The notes: a model not told the origin generated them from the sequence alone. Positions 1 to 6,900 are shown, counted from the first letter of the stretch. The stretch is DNA of 7,537 nt from SM23-73-3 sp965369445 (GCA_965369445.1 CBDUQU010000141.1:1-7537), one strand, 5' to 3'. Numbers and translations are program-made.

Positions 1-102
1 TACGTCTGTCCCATGCATCCGGATCAGATCTTTGATAAAGCGGGCATCTGTCTCAAGTGCGGGATGAATCTGAGGGAGAGGAAAGCGACATCCGGGAAAT
101 AG
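1..102 (+). CDS. Heavy-metal-binding-domain protein, C-terminal end (partial)
   Basis: Only the last 33 residues and the TAG stop are in the window; the gene enters from the left edge in frame 1. The residues read YVCPMHP, ten further residues, then CLKCGMNL and a short basic tail. This is the heavy-metal-binding motif CPMHP-x(10)-C-x2-CGM known from small periplasmic metal-binding proteins, the N-termini of CusB-type efflux adaptors and some copper P-type ATPases. The ligands one would expect (C3, M5, H6, C17, C20 and M22 of the fragment) are all present. Because the motif sits only about ten residues from the stop, a stand-alone small metal-binding protein or a C-terminal metal-binding tag is more likely than an ATPase or CusB, where it lies near the N-terminus. 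The rest of the protein is unseen, so its function stays open. A strong hairpin follows about 100 bases downstream. Confidence 0.75.
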   Translation, partial: YVCPMHPDQIFDKAGICLKCGMNLRERKATSGK

Positions 103-198
103 CAAACCATCAAGACGGTTCGGCAGGGCTGAATGCCCTTCAGGATGAACCTTGCCCTATGTTAACTCGATCAGAGCACCATATCACAATCTATCCTC

Positions 199-230
199 AA
201 CAGGGGCGGGAATTCTATCCCGCCCCTGTT
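199..230. terminator. Perfect 13-bp hairpin between convergent genes
   Basis: Positions 199-211 (AACAGGGGCGGGA) pair without mismatch with 218-230 across the six-base loop ATTCTA. It lies between the plus-strand metal-binding gene ending at 102 and the minus-strand glycosyltransferase ending at 292, so it could stop transcription from both sides. The following plus-strand bases (CTTATCTGT) are only mildly T-rich and the minus-strand side is not, so this is a GC-rich stem without a classic U-run. The remainder of 103-291 shows only weak possible pairing (117-121 with 147-151, and 125-129 with 135-139) and no gene. Confidence 0.6.
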
Positions 231-291
231 CTTATCTGTCGATCCACTTCACATATATGGAATTGCGTAGAGATGAAACCCTGCCACCATC

Positions 292-1551
292 CTACTCCCA
301 TCTTTTGAATTTGTCGACTAAGTAGGGCTTGAGCTTCTCAAATTCCCGAGCCTCTTTCTCGATCAACTCTTCGGCCTGGTCTGAATCCATGTCCGCCACC
401 TGCTGGCAGAAGGCCCCCACTCTTCCGAAATACAAAGGAGTTATGATATCGACCAGTCTTCTTCTGTTTCTGCTCCAGGTTTGGTACATGAAGGCAAAAT
501 CGTACAGTATCTTGGCCCAGAGCTCGCAAGGAAAATCGAGTTCCCCTTTTTTCTCAAGATTCTTTACTTTCCCTTTAAGTTCTGAAAAATTCTGATGGTA
601 AACCACCTGCTGATACAGGGGTTCGAAATGATGAAATCCTTCCACGAACTCGGTTTTGAGCTTGTTTAAGCTCACCGGAACCGACTCCAATTTCGATATC
701 TGGGAAATCTTCCCCAGGGTCTCAACCTTCCCGCTTCCGTCAATGCTCATCCAGTTTTTCTCATACTTGCCTATCAGGAAAAAGAGCGTCGATATCACCT
801 GATGGAACATGGGACCCAGGTCGATCGAAGGGTCCTTGGCCTCATGTATCTTGGCACCCAGGCCAGCCTGAACCACGGAGTAGCCCTCATTTATGGCAGA
901 GGTGGTCATCCAGATGTCTATTCCGAACCTCGCCACATCGGTTTGCCATACCTCCTGCTCGGCGAAGAAAGCCGCCAACTCTCCGCAGAATCCGAAATCG
1001 CCTCCGATGGGCTGTCTTATCTGCTTCCCATATAAGGCCCGGGTCAACGGGTAGACTATGTGCTTGGTGATGGAACCGTCGTATTTATGCCGAAGATAAT
1101 TCGGCGTCACGAAGCTTGCCTTTTTCTCCAGAATGGGCGAAGCCAGAAGCTTCATCCATTCCGGGGTGATGTTCTTCACGTCCGAGTCCACCACCACACA
1201 ACAGTCCGCCTTGAGCAGCTTGGCAGCCTCGAATATGGCCCGGAAGGACGTACCTTTCCCGGGCATTCCTCGATAGATGGCCACCATGCGTTTCACCTCA
1301 TCCGGAAGTTTCGCCTGATTGGCTCTTTCTCTGGTGTCATCCAAAGAGCCCCCATCAGATATGATAATCGCCGATTTTTTTCCTCCAAAATAGTCCTTCA
1401 AACCTAATCCACACGCAGATACCACGCCCTCTACGGTATCCTCACTGTTGAAGCTGGGGATTCCCACCAGAATATCCACCTCTCCCAGCTTCTTGACCCA
1501 ATCGGTGAGATTGTCCCGCAAGGCGCTCTGGAATTTCCTGAATGTTTTCAT
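292..1551 (-). CDS. GT-A glycosyltransferase, glucosyl-3-phosphoglycerate / mannosylglycerate synthase-like
   Basis: A 419-residue protein expected to transfer a sugar from a nucleotide sugar in the cytoplasm. Visible GT-A features, numbered from the chosen start, are: the first strand and nucleotide region ILVGIPSFNSEDTV (27-40), SDGGSLDDT (65-73), PGKG (97-100), the metal-binding DSD motif (122-124), an acceptor-region QPIGGDFG (180-187), D212 in GIDIW, and H236 in KIHEAKD. PGKG, DxD, the QP-IGG segment and a late His occur in the same order in glucosyl-3-phosphoglycerate synthase (GT81) and mannosylglycerate synthase (GT78), enzymes of compatible-solute and polysaccharide-precursor synthesis. 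The C-terminal part (about 290-419) is helical and charged. The reading frame extends 35 codons upstream to a TTG, but ATG at 1551 has GGAGG seven bases before it and a promoter lies inside the extension, so I chose 1551. The sugar and acceptor cannot be told from the sequence. Any general GT2-like enzyme remains possible. Confidence 0.85.
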   Translation of the reverse strand: MKTFRKFQSALRDNLTDWVKKLGEVDILVGIPSFNSEDTVEGVVSACGLGLKDYFGGKKSAIIISDGGSLDDTRERANQAKLPDEVKRMVAIYRGMPGKGTSFRAIFEAAKLLKADCCVVVDSDVKNITPEWMKLLASPILEKKASFVTPNYLRHKYDGSITKHIVYPLTRALYGKQIRQPIGGDFGFCGELAAFFAEQEVWQTDVARFGIDIWMTTSAINEGYSVVQAGLGAKIHEAKDPSIDLGPMFHQVISTLFFLIGKYEKNWMSIDGSGKVETLGKISQISKLESVPVSLNKLKTEFVEGFHHFEPLYQQVVYHQNFSELKGKVKNLEKKGELDFPCELWAKILYDFAFMYQTWSRNRRRLVDIITPLYFGRVGAFCQQVADMDSDQAEELIEKEAREFEKLKPYLVDKFKRWE

Positions 1552-1558
1552 GTCATAT

Positions 1559-1563
1559 CCTCC
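1559..1563 (-). promoter_or_regulatory. Ribosome binding site fixing the glycosyltransferase start
   Basis: On the minus strand GGAGG is followed by seven bases (ATATGAC) and then ATG at 1551. The upstream candidates in the same frame (TTG at 1656, ATG at 1638) have no Shine-Dalgarno-like sequence. This decides for the 419-residue product. Confidence 0.75.
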
Positions 1564-1615
1564 GCGATTGAACCGGGAGTATTCGGCCCATGCCTTAGCT
1601 TTCTGAATTCCACTC

Positions 1616-1644
1616 AATTTAGCACCTTCCCGTTGCATTGTCAA
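1616..1644 (-). promoter_or_regulatory. Sigma-70-type promoter of the glycosyltransferase gene
   Basis: On the minus strand a perfect -35 box TTGACA (1644-1639) is separated by 17 bases from TAAATT (1621-1616), a 4-of-6 match to TATAAT. Transcription would begin near 1609, leaving a leader of about 58 bases before the ATG at 1551. The -35 box touches the alternative ATG at 1638, so a protein starting there could not be made from this promoter. Confidence 0.6.
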
Positions 1645-1805
1645 GCACCCGCGCAACGATCTCTAAGAGACGGTTTTAAGGAAGCGGACAGATCGGCACC
1701 ACAGAGATTGCGCTGTCTGCTGCATATTGTCGACAGTATTTTTTCGATTCTTAAGACCTTTCGTTGTGCTGGCAGAAGGTACGTACATCCAACCTGAGAC
1801 ATTCC

Positions 1806-1849
1806 GGGGTAAGGGCTTGCCCTGAGGGCGCAGGCCGAAGGGTACCCCG
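1806..1849. repeat. Structured inverted-repeat element in the divergent intergenic region
   Basis: The ends GGGGTA (1806-1811) and TACCCC (1843-1848) pair perfectly and extend by C1805-G1849. Inside, AGGGC (1812-1816) pairs with GCCCT (1819-1823) over a TT loop. The inner part has CCCTGAG (1820-1826) followed eight bases later by CCGAAGGG (1835-1842). This spacing resembles the CCCTGAG-x5-CGAAGGG units at 7368-7386, so this looks like a diverged member of the same small dispersed repeat family. No protein is supported across 1657-1978. A second small hairpin, CCATGAG (1860-1866) against CTCGTGG (1869-1875) with one G-U pair, lies just downstream. Confidence 0.45.
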
Positions 1850-1921
1850 CAACAAGAGACCATGAGTTCTCGTGGCAGAACCAAGATGGACACAAAAGCA
1901 TGAAGCTGCCCGTTTTTTGGC

Positions 1922-1949
1922 TTGCCTTCTGCCTCAAAATTCGTAAACT
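1922..1949 (+). promoter_or_regulatory. Possible promoter of the cysteine-cluster membrane protein
   Basis: TTGCCT (1922-1927) and TAAACT (1944-1949) are spaced by 16 bases. Each matches the sigma-70 consensus at four of six positions. The site lies 29 bases before the ATG at 1979, leaving room for a start of transcription around 1956. It is weak by consensus; position is the main support. Confidence 0.3.
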
Positions 1950-1978
1950 TAGAGGAAAATTAAAGAAGGTGAGACATT

Positions 1979-2503
1979 ATGGACCAACAGGCTGAAGCAG
2001 CAAAGGATTTGGCATTCTGCCACAGCTACCCCAAAACCGTAATCGTCATTCGTTGGATTGTGCTGGGTGGGGCCTTTGCCCTTGGAATCTATATCTTAAC
2101 CAGCATAAAGGAAGTGCTGGGGTTGGCCTACATCGTTTACAGCTTAATCGTTCTGACCTTGATTTTGCCTCTCTCTCGCTGCGCAAGCTGCTTCTATCAT
2201 GGAAAGACCTGCAACACCGGATGGGGCAAGGTGGCAGCTTATCTTTTTCCCAAAGGAGACAAATCCAAGTTCGTCGATCACTACAACTACGCCATCTTCA
2301 TCCACCTGCTCTGGATCATACCCCTTTCTGCTTCCCTTCTTCAGCTTGCAAGGGAGAGGAGCCTGCTGGCTCTGATCGTCTTCTTGGCCTACGCATTTGT
2401 TCTGTTGCTTGAGAAGATTACTCTGAAGAAGCTTGCCTGCTCAAGATGCCACCAGAGGGAGTTCTGTCCCGCGGTCCCGTTCAGAAGAACCACAGAGGTT
2501 TAG
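1979..2503 (+). CDS. Unknown four-helix membrane protein with two Cys3 clusters
   Basis: A 174-residue protein I do not recognise by name. Four hydrophobic helices can be seen at about residues 19-42, 46-66, 102-123 and 127-146. The loop after helix 2 holds C68-x2-C71-x6-C78, followed by the basic stretch up to residue 97, and the tail after helix 4 holds C154-x2-C157-x5-C163. With an even number of helices between them, both clusters must lie on the same side. The lysines and arginine of the loop suggest the cytoplasm by the positive-inside rule. Six cysteines in two matching clusters suggest a bound metal or iron-sulfur centre, or redox pairs; this is inference only. The ATG at 1979 is preceded by GAAGGTGAG at a suitable distance. 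The stop codon falls within a heptamer repeat. It is followed 82 bases later by the broken cstA in the same direction, so the two may have formed an operon. Confidence 0.75.
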   Translation: MDQQAEAAKDLAFCHSYPKTVIVIRWIVLGGAFALGIYILTSIKEVLGLAYIVYSLIVLTLILPLSRCASCFYHGKTCNTGWGKVAAYLFPKGDKSKFVDHYNYAIFIHLLWIIPLSASLLQLARERSLLALIVFLAYAFVLLLEKITLKKLACSRCHQREFCPAVPFRRTTEV

Positions 2504-2538
2504 AGTTCAGAGTTTAAAGTTCAGAGTTCAACGTTCAG
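2497..2538 (+). repeat. Heptamer tandem repeat, six units
   Basis: Six consecutive seven-base units: GGTTTAG, AGTTCAG, AGTTTAA, AGTTCAG, AGTTCAA, CGTTCAG. The consensus is AGTTCAG. The TAG stop of the membrane protein (2501-2503) is part of the first unit. The array fills about half of the 82-base gap before the broken cstA. No hairpin with a T-run is seen in this gap. Confidence 0.7.
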
Positions 2539-2585
2539 GCTGAAAGCGACTAGTGGGCGCTATGCTTGAAAAAAGGAAATCTTAG

Positions 2586-3433
2586 GTGAACGTTCTGTTT
2601 TACTTCATCCTGGCCTTAGGTGTACTGGGCCTGGGCAGCCGGTACTACTCCCGGTTTGTCGGCAGGATTATCGGCGAAAAGGCGGATCGTCCCACGCCCG
2701 CACCATCGGATATAATGGCATGTTGTTGGAGTCTGTGTTAGCCGTATGCGTTCTTCTGGTGGTGGGAAGCGCATTCCTCTTCCCCGAGTATAAGGCCTTG
2801 GTCTGGCCGGAGGTGGGAAGATCGAATCCCATTCTGGCTTTTTCCTTGGGAGTGGGAAAGCTTTTGAACCGGGCATTCACCATCCCCATCGCGATGGGAA
2901 GCGTCTTTGGCATTCTCATGGTAGAGGGATTCGTGGTCACCACGCTGGATACCGCGGTCAGGCTAAACCGCTATCTTTTCGAAGAGCTGTGGGGTTTGAT
3001 CTTCAAAAAGGTGCCTGGTATCTTTAAGAAGTTCCTGTTCAATTCTGCGCTGGCCGTGACTCTGATGTGGGTTCTGGCATATTTCAATACCTTCGCCGCT
3101 CTGTGGCCGATCTTCGGAACTGCCAATCAGCTTCTGGCCGCCCTCTCTCTGATAGCCGTCTCCACCTGGCTTTCCGTGAGGGGAAGAAAGAACCTGATCA
3201 CGGTGATCCCTGCCATCTTCATGATCGTCACCACCACCGCTTCTCTTTTGATTCTACTCTTCACCAAATATATCCCTCAGATGAACGTCACGCTTCTTGT
3301 GGCGGACATCGTACTTCTGCTCCTCTCCCTCGGAGTGGTCTACCTCTCCTTGAAAACTATGCTGAGGCTGATTAATGACAGAAAGCAACAGGGGAGAGCC
3401 GGAATGGAAGCGAGGAGTGCATCAGCTTGCTGA
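2586..3433 (+). pseudogene. cstA: cstA with internal deletion and frame change
   Basis: Carbon starvation protein A is a polytopic membrane transporter for peptides or pyruvate. From GTG at 2586, with AAAAGGA eight bases before it, the frame gives NVLFYFILALGVLGLGSRYY and then FVGRIIGEKADRPTPA. This matches the usual CstA N-terminus, whose first helix is followed by an NRPTPA-type motif. The frame then runs to TAG at 2739-2741 after 51 codons. From about 2687 a different frame reads SHARTIGYNGMLLE, which corresponds to the motif just before the C-terminal third of CstA (normally preceded by SSGT and a lysine), and continues to 3433. The central part, roughly 300 residues including most helices, is absent. 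The two parts differ in frame, so no intact transporter can be made. The bases around 2688-2702 code for recognisable CstA sequence in both frames, pointing to a deletion between similar short sequences or to an assembly collapse. Confidence 0.75.
2720..3433 (+). CDS. cstA: C-terminal CstA fragment, surviving open frame
   Basis: A 237-codon frame beginning at the internal methionine of the GYNGMLLE motif. It carries the C-terminal part of a CstA-family transporter. Family-typical segments include LLNRAFTIPIAMGSVFGILM (about 49-68), EGFVVTTLDTAVRLNRYLFE (70-89) and LWPIFGTANQLLAALSLIAV (129-148). At least five hydrophobic helices are visible. No ribosome binding site precedes ATG 2720, which supports reading it as a fragment and not as a gene in its own right. 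The last residues (SASAC) and the stop codon are encoded by a palindromic element, so the original C-terminus has probably also been altered. If translated at all it would be a truncated membrane protein without the central transport helices. Confidence 0.6.
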   Translation: MLLESVLAVCVLLVVGSAFLFPEYKALVWPEVGRSNPILAFSLGVGKLLNRAFTIPIAMGSVFGILMVEGFVVTTLDTAVRLNRYLFEELWGLIFKKVPGIFKKFLFNSALAVTLMWVLAYFNTFAALWPIFGTANQLLAALSLIAVSTWLSVRGRKNLITVIPAIFMIVTTTASLLILLFTKYIPQMNVTLLVADIVLLLLSLGVVYLSLKTMLRLINDRKQQGRAGMEARSASAC

Positions 3434-3474
3434 TGCATGCAGAAGCGAGCTTCTGCACTCCAAAGGCGCTTTCC
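3406..3474. repeat. Palindromic element folding as a three-way junction
   Basis: Two perfect hairpins stand side by side: GCATCAGC (3419-3426) with GCTGATGC (3429-3436) over TT, and GCAGAAGC (3439-3446) with GCTTCTGC (3449-3456) over GA, separated by AT. They are enclosed by GGAGT (3414-3418) pairing with ACTCC (3457-3461). Further out, GGAAGCG (3406-3412) pairs with CGCTTTCC (3467-3474) with one bulged base. The whole forms a Y-shaped fold. It has no T-run, so it is not a standard terminator, though it could protect or end the cstA transcript. The cstA stop codon at 3431-3433 lies inside the first hairpin. The form suggests a small dispersed repeat (REP- or MITE-like). Confidence 0.7.
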
Positions 3475-3527
3475 ACCTGCTCTGGGGCGAATGTTGTCAC
3501 GCCGCATATTTATAGGTCATATTTCCT

Positions 3528-3545
3528 CGGGATGATAACATCCCG
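3528..3545. other. Small perfect hairpin between convergent genes
   Basis: CGGGATG (3528-3534) pairs with CATCCCG (3539-3545) over the loop ATAA. It lies 18 bases beyond the stop of the minus-strand gene at 3563 and could mark the end of its transcript. Neither side is followed by a T-run, so the role as terminator is uncertain. The rest of 3475-3562 shows only a CATATTT direct repeat (3505-3511 and 3518-3524). Confidence 0.35.
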
Positions 3546-3562
3546 TGGGGAGCAGGATACTG

Positions 3563-3901
3563 CTATTCCCGCAATGCCAGAATACTGACGGATTCGGAGC
3601 GAGCCAGTTGAGCCAGATTTTCGCGTTTTTCGGGGTTAGTATGAACCTGGGGCCAGATGCGGTGCCATAAAGCCAATTCAATCTGAAGTCTTGCAAGGTG
3701 AGCCTGCACACTGAGAGGTGCCTCGGGTGCAGCCCATTCGATGAAAAACTTGCTTTCCTCCAGCATACTTTGCACCGCTTCCCAGTCGTCGGGATCAGAG
3801 GAACAGGAGGCGATTCGAGCCAGATTGGACGCTATCCCACCCAACCGCACCCGAAGGCCGTCCTTCAGATAGCGGGCTTTTATGGCCTCTCTATTTCTCA
3901 C
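3563..3901 (-). CDS. Small helical conserved-type protein of unknown function
   Basis: A 112-residue soluble protein starting at GTG 3901, with GGAG four bases upstream. It begins MRNREAIKARYLKDGLRVRL and carries GGIASNLARI (21-30), the segment EESKFFIEWAAPE (48-60), and a tryptophan-bearing helix around LALWHRIWPQ (76-85). No signal peptide, membrane helix or cysteine cluster is visible. From memory it resembles short hypothetical proteins of cyanobacteria and other bacteria that start NREAIK-x-RYL and contain an EESK-x-FIEW motif; I do not know a function for them. The pattern of hydrophobic residues suggests an all-helical bundle. The gene lies 68 bases downstream of the C11 peptidase gene on the same strand, with no terminator visible between them, so it may share its transcript. 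A GC-rich stretch at 3913-3928 lies in the gap. Confidence 0.7.
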   Translation of the reverse strand: MRNREAIKARYLKDGLRVRLGGIASNLARIASCSSDPDDWEAVQSMLEESKFFIEWAAPEAPLSVQAHLARLQIELALWHRIWPQVHTNPEKRENLAQLARSESVSILALRE

Positions 3902-3969
3902 TCTACTCCAATCGGCGGCGCGGCGCGGAAAAACAAGGTTTTGGAGACCACTACACGTGATTCTTTGTC

Positions 3970-6900
3970 CTACCTACACGGTGGCGGCCCCTGTCTGAAG
4001 AGATAGTTGACTAGATAAACTACATCACCGACGTTGACCACACCGTCGCAGTTGGCATCCCCGGCTTCGACGGGAGCTGGCGGGTCTCCACCCTTATAGA
4101 GATAGTTCACCATATACACGATGTCCCCGACATTCACTATCCCGTCACCGTTGGCATCGCCCGGCATGTAGCTACCTGCGGTGACATATTCCCGGTTGCT
4201 CCAATGCCCCCAGTTGTGCAGCTGATCCTTAGCCATGACTTGATAGTAGTACCTGCCTTCTTCCCTTCCCGACACGGAATAGGTAAGGGAGGAGACGTCC
4301 TCCGATAGCACGGTGGTGGAGCCAATAGATTCGACTTTAATGTCATCAACATATGCGCCTTCCTTTGCCCCAGCATAATCGGTAATATATCTGAAACGGA
4401 TGTAAATGGAGGAATCTGAGAACGCAGTCAGGTCATAACTAAGGTAAACCCGCGAACCCTGAACCCCCGTGAGAGAATCGAGTTTTGCCCAAGGTCCAAC
4501 CACATTCGTCGCAACCTCAAGAAACAGGAAGTCATAGTTCGTCTCGATCTCCCATTTACACCAGAGCGACAGTAGCGTCGAATCCTCCGGAACTATGATT
4601 GGATCTTTCGAGGTCATGGTGTGTGTAACATTATCATTGTATTCGTTTGGAGGATTGGAGTAGAAGCTGTGTGTAGGACTACCAGAGAGAGTTGTGGTTA
4701 TGCTGAACCCATCCAGCAACCAGTCTCCTTCTCCGCTCTCTGCATCGTCGAAGAAAAGGGTGTTGATGTGCTCCAATTCGAGAAGTTTGTAACACTGAAC
4801 CTCGTCGGCATCAAACGAGGCAGTCCAGCTTACCTCAAAGGGCTCGCCAACCGGAGCATAGAACGGGACTTCGATAACAGGCGCAAACGGACCCTCCCCT
4901 GCTGAATAGGTATTGTATCTGCGCAGGAATTCATCCCAGAACGTATAAAGCGAAAGATCTGGCTTGTTTTCATATATCGAGTTGTATTTCGAGATCTGAT
5001 CAGGGAAGTAAATCGAGAGCCCATTTGAGTTAGGATGAAGCGATCCACTGCTATCGAAAATCACAGCCAGGTCTACAGCATTCAGCACATTCTGAGCTGA
5101 AGTCACAATGTCAGGATCTGTCGCACTGGATCCTATGAGCGATGCCAAGTGAAGCAAGTCGACATTCTCGGGTACGCTGTAGTACTCGACCAAGTCTCTC
5201 TGCGATTCTATCGTAGACCACTCAGCGTCCAAGGCCTCGCCGAGGTCGCTCACAGACATGGCCAAATTCTCAATCCCACTCAAGTCAATGGCGGAAAGCG
5301 TCACGTCATGCCTATCGTTCGGATTGCCCAGACCGTCAGTATAGGACCGTATGTAATCCTTGACTATGCAAACCCCTAGGCTCTCCGCATTCCAACAAGC
5401 ACTATGTGATAATGCGAGAAGAATCGAATCGTAACACCAGCCGTCACCAGGAATGAGTTCCTCAGAAGCCACCATAACCTTTCCATAATCTCTGATTTGA
5501 TAGGCGTTCTCAAGCATCCCCATTAAGCAAGCATCAAATCCGATGACATCGAAGATAACCCCCGTTTCCTGCGTGATGGAGGCCAAAGCGTCTTTTATTT
5601 CGTCAACGTAAAGCCGGTCGTCGTTGTTCGTAGAGTCTATGCATAAACCGTATCCTCGAAGCACATCATCTTCTCCCCGCTTTTGCCATCCACTGCCGTG
5701 ATCCCACATTATCAGGACATAATGGTCAGCCGGATATTGCTCTATTGCCCAAGTGGCAAAAGCCTTCAGAGTATTCGGATCTCCCATGTTCACTTCATGA
5801 CTCGGAGGTATCACGACTCCTCCATCATCGATGATTTCGGAGTTAATGGTTAAGGTGTGGGCATCCTGCCCTACCTTCAATATCCTTGAGTCTCCTCCTC
5901 CCTCCATTGTGGAGTCATACAGGACGATACAGGTAACGTTGCTCAGCGAGTCAGTTCCCAGTTCCATCTCATTGATGTCTTCGAAGGCACATGAAGAGAG
6001 GTCGTTGTCTCCATCCATGTAGATCAGGATGGTCCAGGTCGACGGCACGAATTTGGCTGTGGTGTAATCCATGAACATTCCGGTTGCATAAAAAACTCCA
6101 GATTGGTATAATGCTAAGTCAGTGGGAAACCAGTCGAGCTGTTCTACCCAAGCGATGCAGCCATCGGCGAAATATTCGATGACAAAATAGTTTCCTGTGA
6201 TATGCGCGTTGCCTGAGCTGTCGATCTCCATGTCTGTCACTCCAGTTCCAGTATCATTGATTCTATTCCAAGCAATGTTGCCGTTTGGAAAATACTTCAT
6301 CGTGGCAGTGGCATCACACCACGATCCAGAGACCGTAGTTGACCCCGCGACATAGACATTACCAGAATCGTCCACGGCTATGGAAGAGCCCCCGTCCCAT
6401 CCATTTCCAGGCCCATTATATCTTTTTATCCAGGCGGGACTGCCATCTGGATTGTACTTTATAGTAACACAGTCCATATTGTCAGGTTCCCCCTGACTTC
6501 TGCTGCTGTATCCGGTGACGTAGACATTGGCGGCACTATCCACTGCAATGGCTTGGGCCTCATGTTCGCAATCGCGGCAACGTACCGTGCCGCAGTATGT
6601 TCGCACCCAAGCCAGGCTTCCGTCCGGGGAATACTTCACGGTGCCGTATGCCCTGCTGGTGTCGTCCAGCATAGTGGTGCCCGTCACGTAAACGTTGCCG
6701 GAGGCGTCTACAGCTATATCGTTGGCCCAGTCGACTGAATCAGCCAATCCGTCGTACCTCCTTGCCCAGAGCAAGACTCCGTTTGTGTCATACTTTAGTG
6801 TTAGATAGTCGGTATCGCTATTCAGAGTATCAATTATGCCTGTCGAGCCTGTTACATGGACATTGCCGAAGTCATCTACGGCTATCGCAACCGGTTGATC

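Noticed and set aside
57..308. Plus-strand open frame of 83 codons after the metal-binding gene
   Set aside because: It starts within the 3' end of the real gene, runs through the perfect hairpin at 199-230 and into the glycosyltransferase stop. It has no ribosome binding site and a composition unlike a protein.
1641..1937. Minus-strand open frames of 98 and 76 codons in the divergent intergenic region
   Set aside because: They overlap each other in different frames, cross the structured repeat at 1806-1849, lack Shine-Dalgarno sequences and show no recognisable protein pattern.
2586..2741. Programmed frameshift joining the two cstA frames
   Set aside because: No slippery sequence is seen near 2690, and a shift could not restore the roughly 300 missing central residues. 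Deletion explains both the frame change and the loss.
2616..2943. Two minus-strand frames opposite cstA
   Set aside because: They are antisense shadows of the cstA fragments. They have no ribosome binding sites and overlap each other.
3406..3474. tRNA-like cloverleaf at the end of cstA
   Set aside because: The fold has only two inner arms with two-base loops, no anticodon loop, no T-loop sequence and no acceptor end.
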